Shown in pieces: positions 1 through 5,007 of a stretch of DNA of 5,626 nucleotides (positions are counted from its first letter, which is position 1; each line of letters starts with the position of its first letter). The notes under the pieces were generated by a model. That model was not told the DNA's origin and searched no databases. It saw only the letters and a program-made list of their open reading frames with translations. The position numbers and the translations under genes are program-made. The stretch is from Clostridia bacterium (GTDB lineage Bacteria > Bacillota > DSM-521 > Neomoorellales > SLTJ01): the NCBI GenBank assembly GCA_014360105.1, contig JACIYD010000118.1:1-5626 (forward strand), read 5' to 3'.

Positions 1-224
1 GTCGGGCTTAGCCCAGGGTTTAATCCCGCGACTGCAAGCTCCACTACCTTGCTACTCGCCTGGGGCAAATCCCAGGCCGGCCCCGTGCAATTTCTTGCCT
101 TCCTTGTGAGGCCGCGCCCCATAGGGGACTGCTGACCGGTATGAGGTAGCAAAGACGGCCGATCGGGCATGCTGAAGAATTTTAGTGAACGATGGAGGGA
201 AAGAAGCGAGAAACAAAATACGAA
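1..224. other. Non-coding region with inverted repeats, possible structured RNA
   Basis: No reading frame here has a credible start, ribosome binding site and length, and I recognise no known RNA family. Directly visible are a stem GTCG (1-4) / CGAC (29-32) enclosing two small hairpins (GGC 5-7/GCC 11-13 and GGG 16-18/CCC 25-27), and a 7-bp hairpin GCCTGGG (58-64) / CCCAGGC (71-77). A longer-range pair TTGCTAC (49-55) / GTAGCAA (146-152) competes with CTACCT (44-49) / AGGTAG (144-149). Strand is undetermined. On the minus strand this lies just downstream of the tRNA and could be read through from it, since no clear terminator separates them. It could also be 5' or 3' untranslated sequence of a gene beyond the left edge. 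Confidence 0.3.
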
Positions 225-303
225 TGGTCGGGGCGGGGGGACTTGAACCCCCGAACCTCACGGTCCCGAACCGTGCGCTCTAGCCATCCTGAGCTACGCC
301 CCG
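225..303 (-). tRNA. tRNA-Pro (anticodon CGG), CCA encoded
   Basis: The minus strand folds into a complete cloverleaf. The acceptor stem is CGGGGCG (303-297) with CGCCCCG (235-229). The D stem is GCTC/GAGC with a 10-base loop containing GG. The anticodon stem is CACGG/CCGTG around loop TTCGGGA (270-264), giving anticodon CGG, which reads proline codon CCG. The variable loop has six bases, and the T stem GGGGG/CCCCC encloses TTCAAGT. Discriminator A at 228 is followed by an encoded CCA (227-225). All stems are perfectly paired. It is a lone tRNA within this window, expressed from the promoter at 317-345. No obvious hairpin terminator follows; the downstream DNA is only T-rich (224-185 on the minus strand). 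Confidence 0.97.
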
Positions 304-316
304 TACTTGCAACATC

Positions 317-345
317 ATTATAACGTCGCCCCGCAGAGGCGTCAA
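317..345 (-). promoter_or_regulatory. Sigma-A promoter of the tRNA-Pro gene
   Basis: On the minus strand the -35 box is TTGACG (345-340), 5 of 6 to consensus, and the -10 box is a perfect TATAAT (322-317), with the ideal 17-base spacer. Transcription would start near 310, about seven bases before the mature tRNA 5' end at 303. This is the strongest promoter in the window, as expected for a stable RNA. Confidence 0.92.
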
Positions 346-378
346 TAGCGGGACGGGCATGGCCGGTGCGGGCCTCTT

Positions 379-411
379 CACCAGACCGTGCGGGCAGGCA
401 TATGTTATAAC
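379..411 (+). promoter_or_regulatory. Promoter of the LysM gene (sigma-K-like, or extended -10 sigma-A)
   Basis: Two readings overlap. First, CATATGTTA (399-407) fits the sigma-K -10 pattern CATAnnnTA exactly, and an AC at 380-381 lies 17 bases upstream, the spacing quoted for sigma-K promoters in Bacillus. Second, TGT followed by TATAAC (403-411) is an extended -10 element for sigma-A, but no TTGACA-like box is found at the right distance. Either predicts a start near 414-418, just before the ribosome binding site at 423-430. The sigma-K reading is attractive because many LysM proteins are spore coat or cortex components, but it is inferred from consensus only. Confidence 0.5.
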
Positions 412-437
412 CAGAAAATGCTAGGGAGTGATTTGGC

Positions 438-1145
438 ATGCCGAACGGCCAAGTACCGCCTTGCCCCGAGGGCAATCTTTACACCGTCCGTCCGGGCGAT
501 ACCCTCTTTGCCATTGCCCGTCGTTTTCGCGTATCGCTGGACGATCTCATCGAGGCCAACCCCGGTATTGACCCCGATCGCTTGCAGGTAGGTCAGGTAA
601 TCTGCATTCCCCTTGCGGTGCCGCCGGTCGTCTGTCCCCCGGGTTCGACCATCTATACCATTAGAGCTGGGGATACTTTCTTCAACATTGCCAGGCGTTT
701 CGGCATCACCGTCGAAGATCTGCGCCGGGCGAACCCGGGCGTGGATCCCAATGCGCTCCTGATCGGGCAGCAAATCTGCGTGCCCGCGGTGCCACGACCT
801 GGTGTTTGTCCGCCGGGAACCTTCGCCTATACCATCCGGCTCGGCGATACCTTCTTCAGCCTCGCCCGCCGTTTTGGTACCACGGTGGAGGCCATTCAAG
901 AGGCCAACCCGTTTGTCAGCCCGATCAACCTTCGTGTGGGCCAGATAATCTGTATTCCGCGGGCGCGCCCGCCGCGGGCTTGCCCCGGAGGATCTTTTGC
1001 CTATACCATTCGCGCCGGGGACACCTTCTTCAGCCTGGCGCGGCGCTTTAACACCACTGTCGAAAGCATCCAGGGGCTCAATCCGGGAGTTGATCCGAAC
1101 AACCTTCAGGTAGGACAGGTAATCTGCATCCCAAGAGAAGCCTAG
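438..1145 (+). CDS. Four-LysM-repeat protein, putative spore or cell-wall protein
   Basis: This 235-residue protein consists almost wholly of four LysM modules, which bind N-acetylglucosamine-containing glycans such as peptidoglycan. The modules begin near residues 13, 71, 129 and 187. Each carries Y-T-(V/I)-R-x-G-D-T, then F-x-x-A-R-R-F, then (A/L)-N-P, and ends in (V/L/I)-G-Q-x-I-C-(I/V)-P. Each module is bracketed by two cysteines (9/56, 66/114, 124/172, 182/230), eight in all at a 58-residue period. There is no catalytic domain, signal peptide or membrane segment; the N-terminus MPNGQVPPC is hydrophilic. Start 438 follows AGGGAGTG (423-430) at a good distance. Leaderless LysM proteins with no enzyme domain are known among spore coat morphogenetic proteins of Firmicutes (SafA type), which fits the sigma-K-like promoter. 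The LysM call is very secure; the spore role is inference. It converges on the DUF4416 gene with only 17 bases between stops. Confidence 0.93.
   Translation: MPNGQVPPCPEGNLYTVRPGDTLFAIARRFRVSLDDLIEANPGIDPDRLQVGQVICIPLAVPPVVCPPGSTIYTIRAGDTFFNIARRFGITVEDLRRANPGVDPNALLIGQQICVPAVPRPGVCPPGTFAYTIRLGDTFFSLARRFGTTVEAIQEANPFVSPINLRVGQIICIPRARPPRACPGGSFAYTIRAGDTFFSLARRFNTTVESIQGLNPGVDPNNLQVGQVICIPREA
462..1142 (+). repeat. Four tandem coding repeats of about 174 bp
   Basis: The LysM gene is built from four in-frame units at about 462-632, 633-806, 807-980 and 981-1142, of 57, 58, 58 and 54 codons. The last two units are the most alike at DNA level: around 829-880 and 1003-1054 they share runs such as GCCTATACCAT and ACCTTCTTCAGCCT. 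This suggests they arose from the most recent duplication. Units 1 and 2 are more diverged. Confidence 0.85.
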
Positions 1146-1162
1146 TCGCACTTGGGCGGGTT

Positions 1163-1702
1163 TCATGCCCGGCCCGCCATACCCCTGATTTGCCGCCGGT
1201 AGACCGCGCGCAGTTCCAGGAAAAAACCCAGGTACTCTTCACTGCGATAATCGGGGTAGGTCCAGGGCAGGGCTACGAACTCGCCCCGGCGGTAGATAAG
1301 GGTTACTTCACCGAAAATGCCATGGCCTAGGTAGAGACGGTGGGCGTAGTCCTTGGTGGTCGCCAGCACCAGCTTGGCTTCCGCCAGATAGCCCGGGTCA
1401 AGATTGACCCGGCGCTTTCCTTCTACGGCAAATTCTTGCTCAATGTCGTTCGTAAGAAGCTTTGCGCCCGGCAGGGCATCCGGCGCCACCAGGCGCGCAA
1501 AACTCCAGAACTGCCGCTTGAGGGCCGGACCCATCTCCGCTTCATAGTAGCGGGTATAGTTAAAATCCAGCAAGGGACCGACGAGGTCCACCGGCCCCAG
1601 GGCCGCTTCCAGCCGAAGCCGGAGCGGCACCAGAAGGGCGGGGTCGCTGGTAAGAATGCCTACGAAAAGCTTTACCGGATCGGGTTCCCGTACTTTGCCC
1701 AA
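1163..1702 (-). CDS. DUF4416 family protein
   Basis: A 179-residue protein with no signal peptide or membrane segment, recognised as DUF4416, whose function is unknown. Conserved stretches visible in order are PVKLFVGILTSD (9-20), FNYTRYYEAEMG (47-58), TNDIE (84-88), RRVNLDPGYL (97-106), ATTKDYAHRLYL (114-125) and WTYPDYR (147-153). The length is about that of the whole family domain, so it looks intact. The start is TTG at 1702-1700, chosen because a consensus AGGAGG (1716-1711 on the minus strand) lies eight bases upstream. It is the last gene of the minus-strand cluster, 45 bases after the QueG-like gene. Nothing in the sequence indicates a substrate; conserved His, Asp and Tyr residues would allow an enzymatic or nucleotide-binding role, but that is only a guess. 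Confidence 0.9.
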   Translation of the reverse strand: MGKVREPDPVKLFVGILTSDPALLVPLRLRLEAALGPVDLVGPLLDFNYTRYYEAEMGPALKRQFWSFARLVAPDALPGAKLLTNDIEQEFAVEGKRRVNLDPGYLAEAKLVLATTKDYAHRLYLGHGIFGEVTLIYRRGEFVALPWTYPDYRSEEYLGFFLELRAVYRRQIRGMAGRA

Positions 1703-1710
1703 ATGTCGTG

Positions 1711-1716
1711 CCTCCT
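1711..1716 (-). promoter_or_regulatory. Ribosome binding site deciding the TTG start of the DUF4416 gene
   Basis: Perfect AGGAGG on the minus strand, eight bases before TTG at 1702-1700. The next residues (GKVREPDPVKLFVG) run straight into the conserved family N-terminus, so the non-ATG start is well supported. Confidence 0.85.
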
Positions 1717-1747
1717 GCGCCGGGCAGTAACTGCCGCTCCCGTGGCC

Positions 1748-2443
1748 TCAAAATTCCCGGCCAGAAGTCGCCCGGCCGGGGCAGGCGGCCACACAAAGCC
1801 CGCAAATATACTGGCCGATGCCGCGTGTCTTGCCGAATTCCTTTAACTTGGCAAAGCAGGCCTGGTGGTCGAAGGCCGTCGGCTGCTCGTGGATGGCGCC
1901 GGCCGGACAAACCGCCAGGCAGCGGCGGCAGGCACCGCAGTCTTGGCCCAAGGGCGATGCGGGCTCCAGCGGCAGGTCTGTGAGAACTGTGACCAGGCGC
2001 ACCTGGGCGCCGTAGGCCGGGGTGACCAGCAGGTTATTCCGCCCCCGCCAGCCCAGGCCACCCAGGCGTGCCACGTCCTTATGGGAAACATGTCCCAACT
2101 GGTGCGTCCAATCGATGATCTGCGAAGCCGCCACGGCCAGGGCGCGGTAGCCCAAGGCCTCTATTTCGCGCGCCACCGCAAGCGCCGCGCGGTCCAGGAG
2201 AAAGTTCAATTGGCGGTAATGATGATAATAGAGGTGATTGGGTCCGTCCCTCACCGTGGCCAGCACCGTGGGTGAGACGCGTACCGCCAGGCAAACGGCA
2301 CGGTCGAAAACCGCAACCAGGTCCGGCGGCAGGTGATGTACGGCCGGCCGCTCCCCGGTAAGGTCGGCAATCCCCACGAGGTCGATGCCCTGATCGCGGG
2401 CCTTCGCTTCCACCCTCGCCCGGTATGCTTCTGCTTCCCGCAC
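1748..2443 (-). CDS. QueG-like double [4Fe-4S] cluster protein
   Basis: This 231-residue soluble protein ends in two iron-sulfur motifs: C169-x2-C172-x2-C175-x3-C179-P, and C196 followed by C214-x2-C217-x3-C221-P. The order and the segment GGLGWRGRNNLLVTPAYGAQ (128-147) before the cysteines closely follow epoxyqueuosine reductase QueG, which reduces epoxyqueuosine in tRNA to queuosine using cobalamin and two [4Fe-4S] clusters. It is much shorter than QueG (roughly 300-380 residues): it ends ten residues after the last cysteine and lacks the C-terminal HEAT-like part. The region where QueG carries its conserved Asp-Tyr-His and VDxxP-type motifs instead reads YYHHYRQ (72-78) and ASQIIDWTH (106-114). 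I therefore call it a QueG-like redox protein rather than QueG. The start is GTG at 2443-2441, seven bases after AAGGAGG (2457-2451 on the minus strand). It lies 76 bases after ylxP and 45 before the DUF4416 gene, so co-transcription is likely. Confidence 0.85.
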   Translation of the reverse strand: MREAEAYRARVEAKARDQGIDLVGIADLTGERPAVHHLPPDLVAVFDRAVCLAVRVSPTVLATVRDGPNHLYYHHYRQLNFLLDRAALAVAREIEALGYRALAVAASQIIDWTHQLGHVSHKDVARLGGLGWRGRNNLLVTPAYGAQVRLVTVLTDLPLEPASPLGQDCGACRRCLAVCPAGAIHEQPTAFDHQACFAKLKEFGKTRGIGQYICGLCVAACPGRATSGREF

Positions 2444-2519
2444 GCCGCTTCCTCCTTCGCTCCGGTTTCAGGAGCTGATCTGCCTTTTCTTGCGGGCCGC
2501 CCGGAGACAGGCTGCCCCC

Positions 2520-2801
2520 TCAGAGAATCTCCACGCGATGAAAGATGATTTCTAATTCCGGGTAGCCGCCCAACATACGCATGATTTCGCCAAAGGTACG
2601 GTGGATGGGCACCGTGCCGTTACTGACCATGGCCAAGGCCAGGGCGGCCAGTTTATGGTTGTCGTGGTGGTCCACTTCGGCAATGGAAACGTTAAACCGA
2701 TGGCGCACCCGGTCGCGTATGCTCTTGATGATCCGCCGCTTGTCCTTGAGGCTTGCGGCTTGGGCCAGCCGCAGTTCAAGATGGCAAACCCCTACCAACA
2801 A
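2520..2801 (-). CDS. ylxP: YlxP / DUF503 family protein
   Basis: A 93-residue protein of the YlxP (DUF503) family, full length for the family. It opens with MLVGVCHLELRL (1-12), followed by the basic helix SLKDKRRIIKSIRDRVRHRF (17-36) and NVSIAEVD (37-44), all typical. In Bacillus and many Firmicutes ylxP sits in the nusA-infB-rbfA region and is associated with translation or ribosome maturation; its exact job is not settled. Here it is the first gene of a different minus-strand cluster. The start is TTG at 2801-2799, eight bases after GGGAGG (2815-2810 on the minus strand). A second TTG immediately follows (2798-2796) but would lie 11 bases from the site. An unusually purine-rich leader precedes it on its own strand. 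A long plus-strand frame over this gene (from 2581) is the fortuitous upstream extension of the aconitase frame. Confidence 0.92.
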   Translation of the reverse strand: MLVGVCHLELRLAQAASLKDKRRIIKSIRDRVRHRFNVSIAEVDHHDNHKLAALALAMVSNGTVPIHRTFGEIMRMLGGYPELEIIFHRVEIL

Positions 2802-2826
2802 GAGTGCCGCCTCCCGAGCCGACTTG

Positions 2827-2870
2827 TTTCTTTTTTCGCCTCCTCCGTATCCTTTCCCTTCCCCACCTCC
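2827..2870. other. Polypyrimidine/polypurine tract in the ylxP-acnA intergenic region
   Basis: Forty of 44 plus-strand bases are C or T, so the ylxP leader on the minus strand is almost pure purine with GGAGG and AGGAGG words at 2866-2870 and 2840-2845. A small hairpin CCAC (2863-2866) / GTGG (2871-2874) follows, next to six A residues. No start codon with family-like coding follows these SD-like words, so no leader peptide is proposed. Bases 2802-2967 otherwise hold only the ylxP ribosome binding site and the acnA promoter and ribosome binding site. Confidence 0.5.
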
Positions 2871-2904
2871 GTGGAAAAAAGTCCAAGGGGAAAGGCCTCT
2901 GCGG

Positions 2905-2934
2905 TTGCACCTTTGGGATACCTTTTGTTATACT
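2905..2934 (+). promoter_or_regulatory. Promoter of the aconitase gene
   Basis: The -10 hexamer TATACT (2929-2934), 5 of 6 to consensus, is preceded by TGT, forming an extended -10 element. A weak -35 candidate TTGCAC (2905-2910) lies 18 bases upstream. Transcription would begin near 2941, giving a short leader of about 27 bases to the TTG start at 2968. A 7-bp inverted repeat, CCTTTGG (2910-2916) and CCAAAGG (2939-2945), brackets the -10 box and could be an operator. On the opposite strand the same spot reads TATAAC but has no -35 partner. Confidence 0.6.
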
Positions 2935-2950
2935 TCGGCCAAAGGACTGG

Positions 2951-2960
2951 GGAGAGGAGG
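2951..2960 (+). promoter_or_regulatory. Ribosome binding site deciding the TTG start of acnA
   Basis: GGAGAGGAGG ends seven bases before TTG at 2968-2970. The open frame extends upstream to 2581, but that part overlaps ylxP antisense and shows no family similarity. The site, together with the promoter at 2905-2934, fixes the start at 2968. Confidence 0.85.
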
Positions 2961-2967
2961 TTTGCCC

Positions 2968-4899
2968 TTGGGGCTGTCCCTGACCGAGAAGATTATCGAG
3001 CAGCACCTGGTGCACGGTGCGCTTGTGCCTGGCAACGAGGTGGGAATTCGTATTGACCAGACCCTCACGCAGGACGCAACCGGCACCATGGCTTACCTCC
3101 AGTTTGAGGCGATGAATTTGCCGCGGGTGCGCGTCAAACTCGCAGTGAGCTACGTAGACCACAATACGCTGCAGACCGGTTTCGAGAACGCCGACGACCA
3201 CCTTTTTTTGCAGACGGTAGCCGCCAAGTACGGCATTTACTTCTCCCGGCCGGGCAACGGTATCTGCCACCAGGTGCACCTGGAGCGCTTCGGCATACCC
3301 GGTGAGACCCTGCTCGGTGCCGACAGCCATACACCCACCGCCGGTGGTCTGGGCATGCTGGCCATCGGCGCCGGCGGCCTCGACGTGGCGGTAGCCATGG
3401 CGGGCGGACCCTTCTACTTCACCATGCCGCAAATCGTCCTGGTATACCTTGAGGGAAAGCTTGCCCCCTGGGTGACGGCCAAGGACGTCATTCTTACCCT
3501 CCTGGGACGCCTGAGTGTGAAGGGTGGTGTAGGGAAAATCTTTGAGTACGGCGGTCCGGGCGTGCAAACCCTGAGCGTCCCGGAACGGGCGACCATCTGT
3601 AACATGGGCGCGGAACTGGGCGCCACCACTTCCATTTTTCCCAGCGACACCCAGACGCGCGCCTTCCTGGCCGCCCAGGGACGTGCGGCGGCCTGGCAGC
3701 CTCTCGCCGCCGATCCGGATGCCCGCTATGCAGAAACGATTACGCTTGACCTGGAGAAGCTCGAACCAATGGTTGCCCGGCCCCACAGTCCCGATGCGGT
3801 GGCGCCGGTACACGAGGTGGGACCCGTACCGCTTGACCAAGTGGCCATCGGTAGCTGTACCAATTCTTCCTATGCGGATTTGATGCGCGTAGCGGCCATT
3901 TTGCGCGGCAAAACCGTACATCCCCGGGTGAGCCTGGTTATTGCCCCGGGCTCGCGCCAGGTATTGCGGCTACTGGCACAAAGCGGGGCGCTGGCCGACC
4001 TGCTTGCCGCCGGGGCGCGTATCCTGGAGCCGGCCTGCGGTCCCTGCATCGGCATGGGACAAGCTCCCCCTTCGGCCGGGGTTTCCCTCCGCACCTTTAA
4101 CCGCAATTTTCGCGGCCGCAGCGGCACCGGTGACGCCCAGGTTTACCTCGCCAGCCCGGAAGTCGCCGCGGCCAGTGCCCTCACCGGAGTACTCACCGAT
4201 CCCCGTACGCTCGGACCCTACCCGCAGGTGACCTGGCCGGCTACCCTGCCGGCCGACGACCGCCTCATTTTGCCGCCTGCTTCGGATCCGGCCGAGGTGG
4301 CCATCAGGCGCGGGCCGAATATCAAACCTTTGCCCCGCACCGGGCCTCTCCCCGATCGCCTGGAAGGCGAAGTGCTCCTCAAGCTGGGGGACCATATCAC
4401 CACCGATGACATCCTTCCCGGCGGGAGCAAAGTGCTGCCCCTGCGCTCCAACATCCCCGCCATCTCCGCTTACGCCTTTGCCGGCCTTGACCCGGGATTT
4501 GCCGACCGGGCAAAGGACGCGGGCGGCGGCATCCTGGTGGGCGGCCAGAATTACGGCCAGGGCTCGAGCCGCGAGCACGCGGCGTTGGTGCCGATGTACC
4601 TCGGGATCAAAGCCGTGCTGGCGAAGTCTTTTGCCCGCATCCACCGCGCCAACCTGATCAACTTCGGCCTTCTCCCGCTCCTGTTCGTGCGGGAAGAAGA
4701 TTACGACGCCATCAACCAGGGCGATCGGCTGGTAATAGAGAACGTGCGCGAGAGCCTTGCCAGCGACAACGAATTGCAAGTAAAGAATCTCACGCGCGGG
4801 CAGGTTTTGCGCGTCCGCCATGACCTCTCACCCCGAGAGGTAGCCGTTGTTCTCGCCGGTGGCTTGTTAAATTATACCAAAAGTGGGTTGCAGAACTAG
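2968..4899 (+). CDS. acnA: Aconitate hydratase, Aquifex-type (643 residues)
   Basis: Interconverts citrate and isocitrate through cis-aconitate in the cytoplasm; in anaerobic Clostridia this mainly feeds 2-oxoglutarate and glutamate synthesis. With the TTG start the protein has 643 residues, typical of the short Aquifex-type aconitases rather than the 850-900-residue AcnA/AcnB forms. The [4Fe-4S] ligands are C297 (in GSCTNSS), C357 and C360 (in ACGPCIGMG). Active-site D119-S120-H121 lies in GADSHTPTAGG. The C-terminal swivel domain (about 460-640) has LGDHITTDDILPGG and QNYGQGSSREHAA (527-539), with the catalytic serine and arginine in SSR (533-535). All landmark residues are present, so it looks functional. 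It appears monocistronic, with its own promoter, an intergenic divide from ylxP, and a probable terminator at 4908-4938. The homologous 3-isopropylmalate dehydratase is usually split into LeuC and LeuD; the fused order and length here favour aconitase, and homoaconitase is less likely. Confidence 0.94.
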   Translation: MGLSLTEKIIEQHLVHGALVPGNEVGIRIDQTLTQDATGTMAYLQFEAMNLPRVRVKLAVSYVDHNTLQTGFENADDHLFLQTVAAKYGIYFSRPGNGICHQVHLERFGIPGETLLGADSHTPTAGGLGMLAIGAGGLDVAVAMAGGPFYFTMPQIVLVYLEGKLAPWVTAKDVILTLLGRLSVKGGVGKIFEYGGPGVQTLSVPERATICNMGAELGATTSIFPSDTQTRAFLAAQGRAAAWQPLAADPDARYAETITLDLEKLEPMVARPHSPDAVAPVHEVGPVPLDQVAIGSCTNSSYADLMRVAAILRGKTVHPRVSLVIAPGSRQVLRLLAQSGALADLLAAGARILEPACGPCIGMGQAPPSAGVSLRTFNRNFRGRSGTGDAQVYLASPEVAAASALTGVLTDPRTLGPYPQVTWPATLPADDRLILPPASDPAEVAIRRGPNIKPLPRTGPLPDRLEGEVLLKLGDHITTDDILPGGSKVLPLRSNIPAISAYAFAGLDPGFADRAKDAGGGILVGGQNYGQGSSREHAALVPMYLGIKAVLAKSFARIHRANLINFGLLPLLFVREEDYDAINQGDRLVIENVRESLASDNELQVKNLTRGQVLRVRHDLSPREVAVVLAGGLLNYTKSGLQN

Positions 4900-4907
4900 A
4901 TTTGGCC

Positions 4908-4938
4908 GGGGGGCCTTTGGATTCCAGGCCTCCTTTCT
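4908..4938 (+). terminator. Probable Rho-independent terminator of acnA
   Basis: Stem GGGGGCCT (4909-4916) pairs with AGGCCTCC (4926-4933) with one G-U pair, extendable by G4908-T4934, around a nine-base loop. It is followed by TTTCTCT (4934-4940). It lies nine bases after the acnA stop. The U-tract is interrupted by C residues, so some read-through into the next gene is plausible. Confidence 0.6.
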
Positions 4939-4951
4939 CTATAAAAAGAAA

Positions 4952-5000
4952 GCTCCTTTGGACATACTATTAGCGTTGCGCGAAAAAAGTCCAAAGGAGC
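4952..5000 (+). promoter_or_regulatory. Perfect 12-bp inverted repeat covering the ribosome binding site of the DUF4912 gene
   Basis: GCTCCTTTGGAC (4952-4963) and GTCCAAAGGAGC (4989-5000) are exact reverse complements separated by 25 bases. The right arm contains AAAGGAG (4993-4999), the Shine-Dalgarno sequence for the ATG at 5008, eight bases away. In any RNA that includes both arms the site would be paired. A transcript starting inside the loop would carry only the right arm and be free to translate. The loop holds a -10-like CATACTAT (4963-4970), but no -35 box at proper spacing is clear. Confidence 0.75.
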
Positions 5001-5007
5001 AGGGACG

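Noticed and set aside
182..475. 97-codon minus-strand frame
   Set aside because: It runs through the tRNA-Pro gene and its promoter, so it cannot be a protein gene.
405..1166. 253-codon minus-strand open frame opposite the LysM gene
   Set aside because: Its repetitive charged sequence is the antisense of the four LysM repeats and it has no ribosome binding site or family similarity; it is a GC-rich shadow.
1146..1178. Bidirectional terminator between the LysM and DUF4416 genes
   Set aside because: GGGC/GCCC and GGCGGG/CCCGCC pairings exist but are short, mutually exclusive and lack a T-run; the stops are only 17 bases apart.
2927..2932. Minus-strand -10 box TATAAC for ylxP overlapping the acnA -10
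   Set aside because: There is no -35 match or extended -10 TG on that strand, and the resulting leader would be about 119 bases; the ylxP promoter is left unassigned.
2581..2967. Upstream extension of the aconitase frame to an ATG at 2581
   Set aside because: It overlaps ylxP antisense, has no family similarity, and the acnA promoter and strong ribosome binding site lie downstream of it.
2776..3921. 381-codon minus-strand open frame opposite acnA
   Set aside because: It is antisense to well-conserved aconitase codons, His/Gly/Arg-rich as typical of shadows, and spans the intergenic promoter region.
4941..4970. Sigma-E promoter (ATA ... CATACTAT) for the DUF4912 gene
   Set aside because: The -10 fits but the only ATA (4941-4943) is 19 bases away rather than about 16, so the match is incomplete.
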